Source: Magnetospirillum sp. 64-120
GTDB taxonomy: Bacteria > Pseudomonadota > Alphaproteobacteria > Rhodospirillales > Magnetospirillaceae
Direction of reading: 5' to 3'
Assembly (NCBI GenBank): GCA_001898825.1
Contig: MKVK01000046.1
Location: 62,001 to 126,000 of the forward strand
DNA: 64,000 nucleotides
Shown here: one piece after another, positions 9,119 through 17,909 of the stretch
How positions within the stretch are numbered: position 1 is the stretch's first letter
How the letters are laid out: every line of letters starts with the position of its first letter
Translations under genes and position numbers: made by a program
The notes under the pieces: model-generated
The model's input: only the letters and a program-made list of their open reading frames with translations
Database searches by the model: none
Told to the model about the DNA's origin: nothing

Positions 9119-9816
9119 ACCGGCACCTCTTCCGGATTGAACACGGTGCCCCGTTCCAGATGCAGGCGGGGATGCTGGGGGAAGCGGTCGATCAGGCCCT
9201 GGTTGTGGGTGGCGATCAGCACCGTGGTGCCCAGGCGGTTCAGTTCCTCGAACAGATGCAAAAGCCGCATGGCGATATGGTCGTCCACATTGCCGGTGGG
9301 TTCGTCGGCCAGCAGCAAATCGGGGCGGCCGATGACGGCCCGGGCAATGGCGACGCGTTGCTTTTGCCCGCCCGAAAGCGTCGGCGGCTTGGCGTTGATC
9401 TGGTCGGCCAGTCCGACCCAGTTCAGCAATTCGGGCACATGCTTGCGGACTTCCGCTTCCTTGACGCCCCTGACCCGAAGCGGCAGGGCCACGTTGTCCA
9501 TGGCCGACAGATGGTCGAGCAGGCGGAAATCCTGGAACACCACGCCGATGCGGCGGCGAAGCGCCGGCAGTTCGTAGCGGCGGGTCAGCGCGATGTCCTT
9601 GTCGAACAGCATGACCCGGCCACGGGTGGGACGCAGGCCCAGATACATCAGGCGCAGCAAGGACGACTTGCCGGCGCCCGAAGAACCGGTAAGAAAATGA
9701 AAGGAACCGGACGGCAGGGCGAAGCTGATATCCCGCAAAACTTCGGGCCCCAGGCCATAGCGCAGCCCGACGCTATCCAAGCGGATGATGTGTTCGCCTC
9801 GGCGATTATGACGCAC
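9115..9816 (-). CDS. ftsE: Cell division ATP-binding protein FtsE
   Basis: The product is a 233-residue ABC ATPase. Walker A is GSSGAGKS at residues 44-51, the signature is LSGGQKQRVAIARA, and Walker B is LLLADEPTGNVD. The last reads GNVD where most ABC proteins have GNLD, which is common in FtsE. I place the start at GTG 9816 because a GGAGAAGG Shine-Dalgarno lies five bases upstream. The open frame extends 40 more codons without family similarity. It is the first gene of the minus-strand ftsE-ftsX-ydcF-plsC operon and powers FtsX at the division site. Confidence 0.95.
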   Translation of the reverse strand: MRHNRRGEHIIRLDSVGLRYGLGPEVLRDISFALPSGSFHFLTGSSGAGKSSLLRLMYLGLRPTRGRVMLFDKDIALTRRYELPALRRRIGVVFQDFRLLDHLSAMDNVALPLRVRGVKEAEVRKHVPELLNWVGLADQINAKPPTLSGGQKQRVAIARAVIGRPDLLLADEPTGNVDDHIAMRLLHLFEELNRLGTTVLIATHNQGLIDRFPQHPRLHLERGTVFNPEEVPV

Positions 9817-9876
9817 TTTAGCCTTCTCCAGACGGGGCGAAGGATGACACGGCCTGTGCTTGTTCGTCCAGCGCAC

Positions 9877-9905
9877 TTGTGTTGCCGCGGTCTTAGCAAT
9901 ATAAC
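9877..9905 (+). promoter_or_regulatory. Candidate sigma-70 promoter for the zinc-ribbon gene
   Basis: A TTGTGT hexamer (9877-9882) and TATAAC hexamer (9900-9905) are separated by 17 bases, 31 bases upstream of the ATG at 9936. The minus-10 matches consensus at five of six positions. It lies in the 119-base divergent gap shared with ftsE. Confidence 0.5.
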
Positions 9906-9935
9906 CGATTAACGCTTTGGAAGGCTTGCACATCA

Positions 9936-10823
9936 ATGCTTATCGGCTGCCCCTCTTGCGCAACACATTTCTCGGTTCCCGACAAGGCTCTGCAGCCCAA
10001 GGGGCGGACGTTGAAGTGCGCCAAGTGTGGGCACAAGTGGTTCCAAGGCCCGGCCTTGCCCGAGATGGCGCCCGAAGACACCTTTTCCCTGGATCTGGAT
10101 TCCACCCCCGAGCCGCGCCCCAGCTTCGACTTCAACCCGGTGCGCAACCCTGATCCGGACATGGAATTCGAAACCCCGACGCCGGTGGTGTCCGCTTCGG
10201 CGGCCCGGGCCCAGGCGGATTTCGACATCGACCTGGACGACAACCCGCCCGACGTGCCGGTGATGACCAGCGGCATGCGCACCAGCGAGCGTCCCATGGA
10301 CGTCGATCTGGACGGCCTTGAGCCGCAACCCATCCCCGCCATGTTCGCCAGCAAGGACGGATCGAAGAAGGGCACCGGCGGCTTGTGGTTCCTGCTGCTG
10401 CTGTTGCTGCTGGGCGGATTGGGCGGCGCCGGCTATCTGTTCCAGGACAAGCTGGTGGGCTATGTGCCGCAAGCGGCCGAATTGCTGGACCAAGTGGGCC
10501 TGCGCCGTGAAAAGCCCGGCGCCGGTCTGGAATTGCGCAATGCCGGCACTCCGGAACGCTTCGTTCACAACGACACCGAAGTGCTGATCGTGCGCGGCAT
10601 CATCGCCAACGTGTCCGACCGGGTGCGCCCGGTGCCGACCATGAAGCTGGTGTTGCTGGACAAGACCAAGAACCCGGTGCAGGAAAAGCTGTCGCAGCCG
10701 CGTGTGACCCAGCTTGATCCAGGCGGAACCTCCAGCTTCCAGATCATCCTGGAACGCCCCGACCCGACGGCGGTGGAAGTCAACGTGCTGTTCGTCGATG
10801 CGGCGGAAGCGGCGGGCAAGTAA
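9936..10823 (+). CDS. Zinc-ribbon (MJ0042) and DUF3426 membrane protein
   Basis: The product has 295 residues. The N-terminus is an MJ0042-type zinc ribbon with two CxxC pairs (CPSC at 5-8 and CAKC near 28-31). An acidic, proline-rich linker follows (about 45-140), then one membrane segment made almost wholly of Leu and Gly (about 149-170), then a C-terminal DUF3426 domain with a beta-rich pattern (about 195-290). Proteins of this layout are common in alphaproteobacteria next to ftsEX but have no assigned biochemical role. The topology suggests a cytoplasmic zinc ribbon and a periplasmic C-terminal domain. A GGAAGG Shine-Dalgarno lies about 12 bases before the ATG. Confidence 0.8.
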   Translation: MLIGCPSCATHFSVPDKALQPKGRTLKCAKCGHKWFQGPALPEMAPEDTFSLDLDSTPEPRPSFDFNPVRNPDPDMEFETPTPVVSASAARAQADFDIDLDDNPPDVPVMTSGMRTSERPMDVDLDGLEPQPIPAMFASKDGSKKGTGGLWFLLLLLLLGGLGGAGYLFQDKLVGYVPQAAELLDQVGLRREKPGAGLELRNAGTPERFVHNDTEVLIVRGIIANVSDRVRPVPTMKLVLLDKTKNPVQEKLSQPRVTQLDPGGTSSFQIILERPDPTAVEVNVLFVDAAEAAGK

Positions 10824-10842
10824 GGTCACATCCAAACGGGAT

Positions 10843-10952
10843 CGTCATGCCCGGACTTGATCCGGGCATCCACGTCCGTCCACCGAGCCCATGGTGGGAA
10901 TACTGTATTTGCGGCTGCCGCGTGGATGGCCGGGTCAAGCCCGGCCATGACG
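10843..10952. repeat. Alphaproteobacterial palindromic repeat element
   Basis: Two 32-base arms (10843-10874 and 10921-10952) are inverted copies of each other at 28 of 32 positions, around a 46-base centre. Each arm is also an internal hairpin around CTTGA or TCAAG. The four differences between arms fall in paired positions of the arm hairpins, so each stem stays intact. The element lies between the convergent zinc-ribbon and gltB genes. The general form CCCGG-CTTGA-CCGGG with CATCCACG ends resembles a dispersed intergenic repeat seen in many alphaproteobacteria; that resemblance is from memory. Confidence 0.75.
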
Positions 10953-10960
10953 GCTTGATG

Positions 10961-11000
10961 AAAAAAAGGGCGGGATGCCGAAGCATCCCGCCCTTTCCTT
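10961..11000 (-). terminator. gltB terminator
   Basis: An 11-bp perfect stem, GGGCGGGATGC (10968-10978) and GCATCCCGCCC (10983-10993), has a four-base loop that reads TTCG on the minus strand. A run of seven A at 10961-10967 becomes seven T after the hairpin on the minus strand. It starts directly after the gltB stop. The plus side has TTTCCTTTT, so it may also act on the zinc-ribbon transcript. Confidence 0.9.
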
Positions 11001-14000
11001 TTACTCCGCCGCCACCAGCTCGGCCTTGGTGGTGGGGTTGGCCAGACGACCGATCATTTCCTTGGGCACGATCTGGCGGAACTTGGGCAACTGGCGGTCC
11101 CAGTCGGCCAGGATGCTTTCGGCCCAGGCCGATTGGGTCTCGGCCACGTGTTCCTTGATCAGATCCTTCAGCACGCCTTGCCAATAATCGGTTTCCACCG
11201 CCTGGACCTGGATGCTTTCCGGGTTGACGTTGTGGGCGAAGGACTTGTCGGCGTCGAAGACGAAGGCCATGCCGCCGGTCATGCCAGCGCCGAAATTGGC
11301 GCCCACCGGACCCAGGATGGCGATGGTGCCGCCGGTCATGTATTCGCAGCCGTTGGAGCCGCAGCCTTCGATCACCGCCACGGCGCCGGAATTGCGCACG
11401 GCGAAGCGTTCACCGGCCTGACCGGCGGCGAACAGCTTGCCGCTGGTCGCACCGTACAGGACCGTGTTGCCGATGATGGTGTTGTCGTTGGACTTCAGCG
11501 GGCTGGAGACCGGCGGACGCACCACGATGGTGCCGCCCGACAGGCCCTTGCCCACATAGTCGTTGGAATCGCCGAACACTTCCAGCTTCAACCCCTGGAC
11601 GGCGAAGGCGCCCAAGCTTTGGCCGCACGAGCCGCGCAGACGCACGGTGATGTGGCCGGGTTGCAGGCCGGTCATGCCGTACTTCTTGACGATCTTGTGG
11701 CTCAGCTTGGTGCCGATGGCGCGCTGGACATTGCGCACGTTGTAGGCCAGCTGCATCTTCTCGCCGTCTTCCAGGGCCGGCTTGGCGTCGCCGATGATCT
11801 GGGCGTCCAGGGTCTCGGGGACTTCGTTGCGTTCTTCTTGGGTACAGTAGCGGGCGTGACCGCCGGCATCGGCCTGGGCCAGCAGCGGGTTGAGGTCCAG
11901 GTCATCCAAGTGGGCGGCGCCACGGCTGACCTGGGACAAAAGATCGGTGCGACCGATGATTTCGTTCAAGCTGCGCACGCCCAAGCTGGCCAGGATTTCC
12001 CGGACCTCCTCGGCGATGAAGCTGAACAGGTTCACCACCTTTTCGGGGCTGCCGGTGAACTTGGCCCGCAGCGCCGGGTCCTGGGTGCACACACCCACCG
12101 GGCAGGTGTTGGAATGGCACTGGCGCACCATGATGCAGCCCATGGCGATCAGGGACGTGGTGCCGATGCCGAATTCCTCGGCGCCCAGCATGGCGGCGAT
12201 GACGATGTCGCGGCCGGTCTTCAACCCGCCATCGGTGCGCAGCTTGACCCGGTGGCGCAGACGGTTGAGCGTCAGCACCTGATGGGCCTCGGACAGCCCC
12301 AGTTCCCACGGCAGGCCGGCGAACTTGATGCTGGTTTGCGGGCTGGCACCGGTGCCGCCCACATTGCCCGAGATCAGGATGATGTCGGCGCGGGCCTTGG
12401 CGACGCCGGCGGCGATGGTGCCGATGCCGGAGCGGCTGACCAGCTTCACCGTCACCTTGGCGGTGGGGTTGATCTGCTTCAGGTCATAGATCAGCTGGGC
12501 CAGATCCTCGATGGAATAGATATCGTGGTGCGGCGGCGGGCTGATCAGCATGACGCCGGGGGTCGAGTGGCGCAGCTTGGCGATTTCCACCGTCACCTTG
12601 AAGCCGGGCAACTGGCCGCCTTCGCCGGGCTTGGCGCCCTGGGCCACCTTGATCTCGATCTCGCGGCAATTGTTCAGGTATTCGGCGGTGACGCCGAAGC
12701 GGCCCGAGGCAATCTGCTTGATGGCCGAGTTGGCGTTGTCGCCGTTGGGGAACGGCTTATAGCGTTCCGGCACTTCGCCGCCTTCGCCCGACACCGACTT
12801 GGCGCCGATGCGGTTCATGGCGATGTTCAAGGTGCCGTGGGCTTCCGCCGACAGCGCGCCCAAGGACATGCCGGGGGTCAGGAAACGCTTCCTGATCTCG
12901 GTGATGCTTTCCACCTCGTCGACGCTGACTTCCGGACCGGCGGCCTTGAAATCCAGCAGGTCGCGGATGGAAATGGGGGCCAGACGGCGCAATCCGTCGG
13001 AATACTTCTTGTAGGTCGAGTACGAATCGGTGGCCACCGCGCTTTGCAGCAGGTGGATCAGGGTGCCGTCGAAGGAATGGGCTTCCTGGCCGCGACGGAA
13101 GCGGTAGAAACCGCCCACCGGCAGCACCGCGTTGGCGGCGGCGAAACCGGCGGCGTGCTGTTCGATGGTCTTCTTGGCGATACCGGTCAGGCCGATGCCG
13201 GAAATGCGGCTGGTCATGCCGGGGAAGAACTCGGCGACCAAAGCGCGCGACAGGCCGATGGCTTCGAAGTTGCAGCCGCCGCGATAGCTGCTGATGACCG
13301 AGATGCCCATCTTGGACATGATCTTCAACAGACCCTGGTCGATGGCCTTTTTATAATTGCGGACGCATTCCTCCAGCGTCATGCCGGGGAACAGGCCGCG
13401 CCGCCAGCGGTCGGCGATGGCTTCCTGGGCCAGATAGGCGTTGACGGTGGTGGCGCCGACGCCGACCAGGACGGCGAAGTAATGCACGTCCAGGGCCTCG
13501 GCCGAACGGATGTTCAAGCTGGTCCAGGTGCGCAAGCGTTCGCGCACCAGATGCGAATGCACACCGGCGGCGGCCAGGATCATCGGCACGGCGGCGCGGC
13601 ATTCGTCCATGGACTTGTCGGACAGGATCAGATGGGTGCAGCCGGCGCGGACCGCTTCTTCCGCTTCGCGGCGGATGCGGGAAAGCGCATCGCGCAAGGC
13701 ATTCTCGCCGGCGCTGGGGTCGAAGGTGCAATCCACCTCGGCCGCCGCGGCGCCCATGTAGCGGCGCATGGCCTCGAACTCGGCGGTGGACAGCACGGGG
13801 CTGTTCAAGGCCAGGACGTCGCACTGGCTTTCGTGTTCGTCCAAGATGTTGCCCAGGTTGCCCAGGCGGGTGCGCAAGCTCATCACCCGCGATTCACGCA
13901 ACGAATCGATGGGCGGGTTGGTGACCTGGCTGAAATCCTGCTTAAAGAAGTGGTGCAGGCCGCGATAATGGTCGGACAGCACCGCCAGCGGCGCGTCGTC

Positions 14001-15530
14001 ACCCATGGAGCCGATGGCTTCCTTGGCGTCTTCCACCATGGGCTGCAGGATCAGTTCCATGTCTTCCATGGAAATGCCCGAGGCCAGCTGGCGGCGCTTC
14101 AATTCGTCGGCGGACAGTTCGGCGGGTTCCGGGGCGCCGGTCTTGACCAGGCTGTCCAGCTCGGTGATGCGGCTGGTCCACTTGTCATAGGGGGCGCGGC
14201 CGGCCAGCATGTCCTTCAACTCGGTGTCGCGGTACAGCTTGCCGGTTTCCAGGTCGACGGCGATGGTCTGCCCCGGTCCGACACGGCTTTTTTCCACCAC
14301 GTCGTTCTCGGCCACCTTCACCATGCCGGTTTCCGAACCGACGATCAGCAGGTCGTCCTTGGTGATGGTGACGCGCATGGGCCGCAGACCGTTGCGGTCC
14401 ATGCCGGCGGTGACCCAGCGGCCGTCGGTGGCGCAGATGGCGGCGGGGCCGTCCCACGGCTCGATGACGGCGTTGCAGTACGAGAAGAAGGCGCGGTGCG
14501 AATCGGGCATCTGGCTGTTCGAACCGATGGATTCGGGCACCAGCATCTGCTTGACCATGGGGGCGGGGCGGCCGGCGCGGACCATCACCTCGAAGACGTT
14601 GTCGAGCGCCGCCGAATCCGAGCCGCCGGCCTGGATGATCGGCTTGACGTCCTCGATGGCGGTGCCGAAGGCGGCATGGGCCATGCGCGGTTCGTGCGCC
14701 TTCATCCAGTTGACGTTGCCGGCCAGGGTGTTGATCTCGCCGTTATGGGCCAGCATGCGGAAGGGCTGGGCCAGACGCCAGGTGGGGAAGGTGTTGGTGG
14801 AATAGCGCTGGTGATAGATGGCGAAGCGCGAGACGAACCGTTCGTCCAGCAGGTCGGGATAGAAGCTGGTCAGCTGCTCGGCCAGGAACATGCCCTTGTA
14901 GATGATGGAGCGGCACGACAGCGAGCAGATGTAGAAGTCGGTGATGTGTTCGCCCAAGACCTGCTTTTCGATGCGGCGGCGCAGGATGTAAAGGTCGGTC
15001 TCGAAGCGTTCCTCGGGCGTGCCCTGGGTGTTGGCCACCATGATCTGTTCGATCTCGGGACGCGTCGCGTTGGCTTTTTCGCCGATGATCGACACGTCGA
15101 CGGGCACCTGACGCCAGCCATAGATGGAATAGCCCATGTTCAAGATGGCGGTCTCGACGATGGACCGGCAGCGTTCCTGGGCACCCAGGTCGGTCTTGGG
15201 CAGGAAGATCATGCCCACCGCCAGACGGCCCGGCACCGGTTCGTGGCCGGTGTGGCGGATGTGTTCCTTGAAGAAGTCCTGGGGCAGTTCCACATGGATG
15301 CCGGCGCCGTCGCCGGTCTTGCCGTCGGCGTCGACGGCGCCGCGGTGGAACAGCACGCGCAGCGCCTCGATGCCGGCGACCACCACGTCGCGGCGGGCGC
15401 GGCCGTCAAGGGACGCCACCAGACCGACACCGCAGGCGTCGTGGGGCTTGGTGTCGATGCCGGCGGCCTCAAGGATGCCAGCGTTCTCCAGATACTCGGC
15501 AACGAAGGTTTCGCCGTTGTTCCTGGACAT
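11001..15530 (-). CDS. gltB: Glutamate synthase (NADPH) large subunit
   Basis: The product has 1509 residues. The N-terminal class-II glutamine amidotransferase domain begins at Cys33 (HDACGVG) after a 32-residue propeptide, which is expected to be removed to expose the nucleophile. The central and FMN synthase domains follow, with a 3Fe-4S cysteine set CIMVRQCHSNTC near residues 1131-1142. The C-terminal GXGXG beta-helix repeats follow. It transfers the glutamine amide to 2-oxoglutarate. The start at ATG 15530 is preceded by GGAGAA six bases upstream; a longer frame adds 42 unrelated residues. Unusually, gltD is upstream and a GST-like gene lies between them. Confidence 0.97.
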   Translation of the reverse strand: MSRNNGETFVAEYLENAGILEAAGIDTKPHDACGVGLVASLDGRARRDVVVAGIEALRVLFHRGAVDADGKTGDGAGIHVELPQDFFKEHIRHTGHEPVPGRLAVGMIFLPKTDLGAQERCRSIVETAILNMGYSIYGWRQVPVDVSIIGEKANATRPEIEQIMVANTQGTPEERFETDLYILRRRIEKQVLGEHITDFYICSLSCRSIIYKGMFLAEQLTSFYPDLLDERFVSRFAIYHQRYSTNTFPTWRLAQPFRMLAHNGEINTLAGNVNWMKAHEPRMAHAAFGTAIEDVKPIIQAGGSDSAALDNVFEVMVRAGRPAPMVKQMLVPESIGSNSQMPDSHRAFFSYCNAVIEPWDGPAAICATDGRWVTAGMDRNGLRPMRVTITKDDLLIVGSETGMVKVAENDVVEKSRVGPGQTIAVDLETGKLYRDTELKDMLAGRAPYDKWTSRITELDSLVKTGAPEPAELSADELKRRQLASGISMEDMELILQPMVEDAKEAIGSMGDDAPLAVLSDHYRGLHHFFKQDFSQVTNPPIDSLRESRVMSLRTRLGNLGNILDEHESQCDVLALNSPVLSTAEFEAMRRYMGAAAAEVDCTFDPSAGENALRDALSRIRREAEEAVRAGCTHLILSDKSMDECRAAVPMILAAAGVHSHLVRERLRTWTSLNIRSAEALDVHYFAVLVGVGATTVNAYLAQEAIADRWRRGLFPGMTLEECVRNYKKAIDQGLLKIMSKMGISVISSYRGGCNFEAIGLSRALVAEFFPGMTSRISGIGLTGIAKKTIEQHAAGFAAANAVLPVGGFYRFRRGQEAHSFDGTLIHLLQSAVATDSYSTYKKYSDGLRRLAPISIRDLLDFKAAGPEVSVDEVESITEIRKRFLTPGMSLGALSAEAHGTLNIAMNRIGAKSVSGEGGEVPERYKPFPNGDNANSAIKQIASGRFGVTAEYLNNCREIEIKVAQGAKPGEGGQLPGFKVTVEIAKLRHSTPGVMLISPPPHHDIYSIEDLAQLIYDLKQINPTAKVTVKLVSRSGIGTIAAGVAKARADIILISGNVGGTGASPQTSIKFAGLPWELGLSEAHQVLTLNRLRHRVKLRTDGGLKTGRDIVIAAMLGAEEFGIGTTSLIAMGCIMVRQCHSNTCPVGVCTQDPALRAKFTGSPEKVVNLFSFIAEEVREILASLGVRSLNEIIGRTDLLSQVSRGAAHLDDLDLNPLLAQADAGGHARYCTQEERNEVPETLDAQIIGDAKPALEDGEKMQLAYNVRNVQRAIGTKLSHKIVKKYGMTGLQPGHITVRLRGSCGQSLGAFAVQGLKLEVFGDSNDYVGKGLSGGTIVVRPPVSSPLKSNDNTIIGNTVLYGATSGKLFAAGQAGERFAVRNSGAVAVIEGCGSNGCEYMTGGTIAILGPVGANFGAGMTGGMAFVFDADKSFAHNVNPESIQVQAVETDYWQGVLKDLIKEHVAETQSAWAESILADWDRQLPKFRQIVPKEMIGRLANPTTKAELVAAE

Positions 15531-15592
15531 GGTGTTCTCCATCGGTGGCGGGCATCGGCCCGAAATCAGTTGAAAGCAGCCTTTCCCAAGGG

Positions 15593-16204
15593 TCAGGCGG
15601 CGAAACCCCAATCGGGCGGGATATGGGCGGGCAGGGACTCGACACGGCGGCGCCACGCGACGAACGCCGGATAGGGGGCGGTGTCGATGCCGGCTTCCTC
15701 GACGACGCTGGAATAGGCATAAAGCACGATGTCGGCGACGGTGAAGCGGCCCAAGGCCGCCCAGTCATTGCCGGCGAAGTGGCGTTCCAAGGCCGACAGC
15801 GCGTCCTGTGCCGCCTCGACGCGCTGGGCGTAGACGTCGGGGCGTTGGGTGTCGCGGCCGGTGATCTTCAGCATGCGGGCGAGGCCGATATTGGGCAGAA
15901 GCTGGCTTTGTTCGAAGAACATCCAGCGCAGCACCTGGGCGCGTTCCAGCTTGGCGTCGGGCAGCAGGGCCGAACCTTCGGCCAGGAACAGCGCGATGGC
16001 GTTGGATTCCGGCAGGCAGGTGCCGTCTTCCAGTTCCAGCACCGGCACTTTGCCGGCGGCGTTCTTGGCCAGGAAATCCGCCTGACGGGATTCGCCCGCC
16101 ATCAGGTCCGTGGTCACCACCTGCAGGGGCAATCCCAGATGGCTGGCCACCAGCCGCGCTTTATAGCCGTTGCGGGACCTGGGGTAGTCGTAAAGGATCG
16201 GCAT
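15593..16204 (-). CDS. Glutathione S-transferase family protein
   Basis: The product has 203 residues. An N-terminal thioredoxin-like domain contains YPRSRNGYKARL at the usual active-site helix, KVPVLELEDG with the cis-proline, and ESNAIALFLAEG, the glutathione gamma-glutamyl-binding Glu-Ser pair. An all-helical C-terminal domain follows with the FTVADIVLYAY capping motif. The substrate is unknown. It sits between gltD and gltB, five bases after gltD and 62 bases before the gltB start, so it is probably cotranscribed with both. The reading frame stays open well into gltD, but that extension is not coding in this frame; the ATG at 16204 is the natural start. Confidence 0.88.
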   Translation of the reverse strand: MPILYDYPRSRNGYKARLVASHLGLPLQVVTTDLMAGESRQADFLAKNAAGKVPVLELEDGTCLPESNAIALFLAEGSALLPDAKLERAQVLRWMFFEQSQLLPNIGLARMLKITGRDTQRPDVYAQRVEAAQDALSALERHFAGNDWAALGRFTVADIVLYAYSSVVEEAGIDTAPYPAFVAWRRRVESLPAHIPPDWGFAA

Positions 16205-16209
16205 GGGCC

Positions 16210-17643
16210 TTACTCCGCAGCCACACGGGTTTTGATCTTCAAATAGCGGTCCATGGATTCGGCGGCGTCGCGACCATCCTTGATCGCCCACACCACCAAG
16301 GACGCGCCCCTGACGATGTCGCCGGCGGCGAAGACGCCGTCCAGCGTGGTCATGTGGGTGCGCTCGTCCATCACCAGGGTGCCCCAGCGGGTGACATCCA
16401 GCCGCTTGTCGCCGAAGGCGGCGGGAATGTCCTCGGGATCGAAGCCCAGGGCCTTGATCACCATGTCGGCCTTGATGTCGAATTCCGACCCCTCGATGGG
16501 CTGCGGCGTCTGACGGCCGGAGGCGTCGGCCACGCCCAGATGCATGCGGATGGCGGAAACGCCGGTGGCCTTGTCCTTGCCCAGGATGGCGGTGGGCGCC
16601 GCCATCCAGACGAATTCGGCGCCTTCTTCCTCGGCGTGGGCGACTTCGCGCTGCGAACCGGGCATGTTGGCGCGGTCGCGGCGGTACAGGCACTTCACCG
16701 ACTTGGCACCCTGGCGGATGGCGGTGCGCACGCAGTCCATGGCGGTGTCGCCGCCGCCGATGACCACCACGTCCTTGCCCTTGGCGTTCAAGGTGCCGTC
16801 GTCGAAAGCGGCGACCTTGTCGCCCAATCCCACCTTGTTCTGGGCGATCAGGTAATCGAGCGCGGCGTGGATGCCGGGCAGCTTGTCGCCCTTGACGCCC
16901 AGTTCCCGGCCCTTGTAGACGCCGGTGGCCACCAGGATGGCGTCGTGACGGTCGCGCAGTTCCTCGAAGCTGACGTCCTTGCCCACCTCGACACCGCATT
17001 CCAGCTTGATGCCGGCCTGGGCCAGCAATTGGGTGCGGCGCTCGACCACGCTTTTTTCCAGCTTGAAGCCGGGGATGCCATAGATCAGCAAGCCGCCCAT
17101 GCGGTCGTGGCGGTCGTAGACGGTGACCTGATAGCCCTTCTTGCGCAAAGCTTCCGCCGCCGCCAAGCCGCCGGGACCGCCGCCGATGATGCCCACCGAC
17201 TGCGCCAGTTCCTTATAAGGACGCGGCGGCGTCACCCAGCCCTGGGTGAAGGCGAATTCGGTGATGTGCTTTTCGATGGCGCCGATGGTCACCGCGTTGT
17301 GGGTGGATTGTTCCAGCACGCATTTCCCTTCGCACAGACGGTCCTGCGGGCAGATGCGGCCGCAGATTTCCGGGAAGGTGTTGGTGGCCGACGACATGGC
17401 ATAGGCTTCTTCCATGCGCCCTTGCGCGTTCAGCATCAGCCAGTCGGGGATGTTGTTGCCCAAGGGGCAGCCGATGGAACAGAACGGAATGCCGCATTGC
17501 TCGCAGCGCGACGACTGCTCGCCGGCACGGTCGATGTCGAAGGCCAGGCTGATCTCGGCGAAATCGCTTTTGCGCAGGGGGGCGGGGCGCTTGTCGGGCT
17601 GCTTTTGATCAAGCCGGGTGAACTGAAGCATCTTGCGGGTCAT
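16210..17643 (-). CDS. gltD: Glutamate synthase (NADPH) small subunit
   Basis: The product has 477 residues. An N-terminal region has the 4Fe-4S cysteines CEQCGIPFCSIGCP and a second set CGRICPQDRLCEGKC. FAD-binding GGGPGGLAAAEALR and NADPH-binding GGGDTAMDCVR follow. It feeds electrons from NADPH through FAD and iron-sulfur clusters to GltB. The ATG at 17643 gives the usual start MTRKMLQFTRLD; a longer open frame adds 32 residues with no family match. The gene is first in the gltD-GST-gltB order, reading away from the uppP-like gene. The 266-base upstream gap is AT-richer than its surroundings and holds the likely promoter. Confidence 0.96.
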   Translation of the reverse strand: MTRKMLQFTRLDQKQPDKRPAPLRKSDFAEISLAFDIDRAGEQSSRCEQCGIPFCSIGCPLGNNIPDWLMLNAQGRMEEAYAMSSATNTFPEICGRICPQDRLCEGKCVLEQSTHNAVTIGAIEKHITEFAFTQGWVTPPRPYKELAQSVGIIGGGPGGLAAAEALRKKGYQVTVYDRHDRMGGLLIYGIPGFKLEKSVVERRTQLLAQAGIKLECGVEVGKDVSFEELRDRHDAILVATGVYKGRELGVKGDKLPGIHAALDYLIAQNKVGLGDKVAAFDDGTLNAKGKDVVVIGGGDTAMDCVRTAIRQGAKSVKCLYRRDRANMPGSQREVAHAEEEGAEFVWMAAPTAILGKDKATGVSAIRMHLGVADASGRQTPQPIEGSEFDIKADMVIKALGFDPEDIPAAFGDKRLDVTRWGTLVMDERTHMTTLDGVFAAGDIVRGASLVVWAIKDGRDAAESMDRYLKIKTRVAAE

Positions 17644-17909
17644 AGCCAGGCCTTTTTTATGGGCAAGGGGCAGGGTGCCCAATTGGGCGGCAGGATTTAT
17701 ACGACGGCTGAAACACAAGATTCCACTAAAATCGAACAAATAGTTAACCTGTGCTGACCTAATTGCAGCCTGGTTTCGAATGTCGCATGGGCGCCATCGC
17801 CTCTCCCGATAGGTATGAATCTAAAATAGTATCAAAATGAGACTATCCTCTTGGTTCCTGTTTCGGGTTTGCCGGTGGTATATAAGCGCCAGGCGTAAGG
17901 GGTGTGGCG
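17644..17909. other. Divergent intergenic region, gltD and uppP-like gene
   Basis: This 266-base AT-richer gap must hold two divergent promoters. A TATAAA-like box on the minus strand (17696-17701) is the best candidate minus-10 for gltD, but no convincing minus-35 accompanies it. I find no sigma-54 site of the GG-N10-GC form, no tRNA and no small ORF that I would defend. Confidence 0.4.

Noticed and set aside
11133..15674. A stop-free antisense frame of about 1500 codons opposite gltB
   Set aside because: Same cause: codon bias of a long, GC-rich gene. The predicted product is Gly/His/Asp-rich low-complexity sequence.
15593..16999. A 468-codon frame suggesting a GltD-GST fusion
   Set aside because: Only the part after the ATG at 16204 is a GST. 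The upstream part is a shifted frame of gltD, which is intact in its own frame.
17644..17909. Sigma-54 promoter for gltD
   Set aside because: The best GG...GC pair near GGCACCCTGCCCCTTGC has 13 rather than 10 bases between the dinucleotides.
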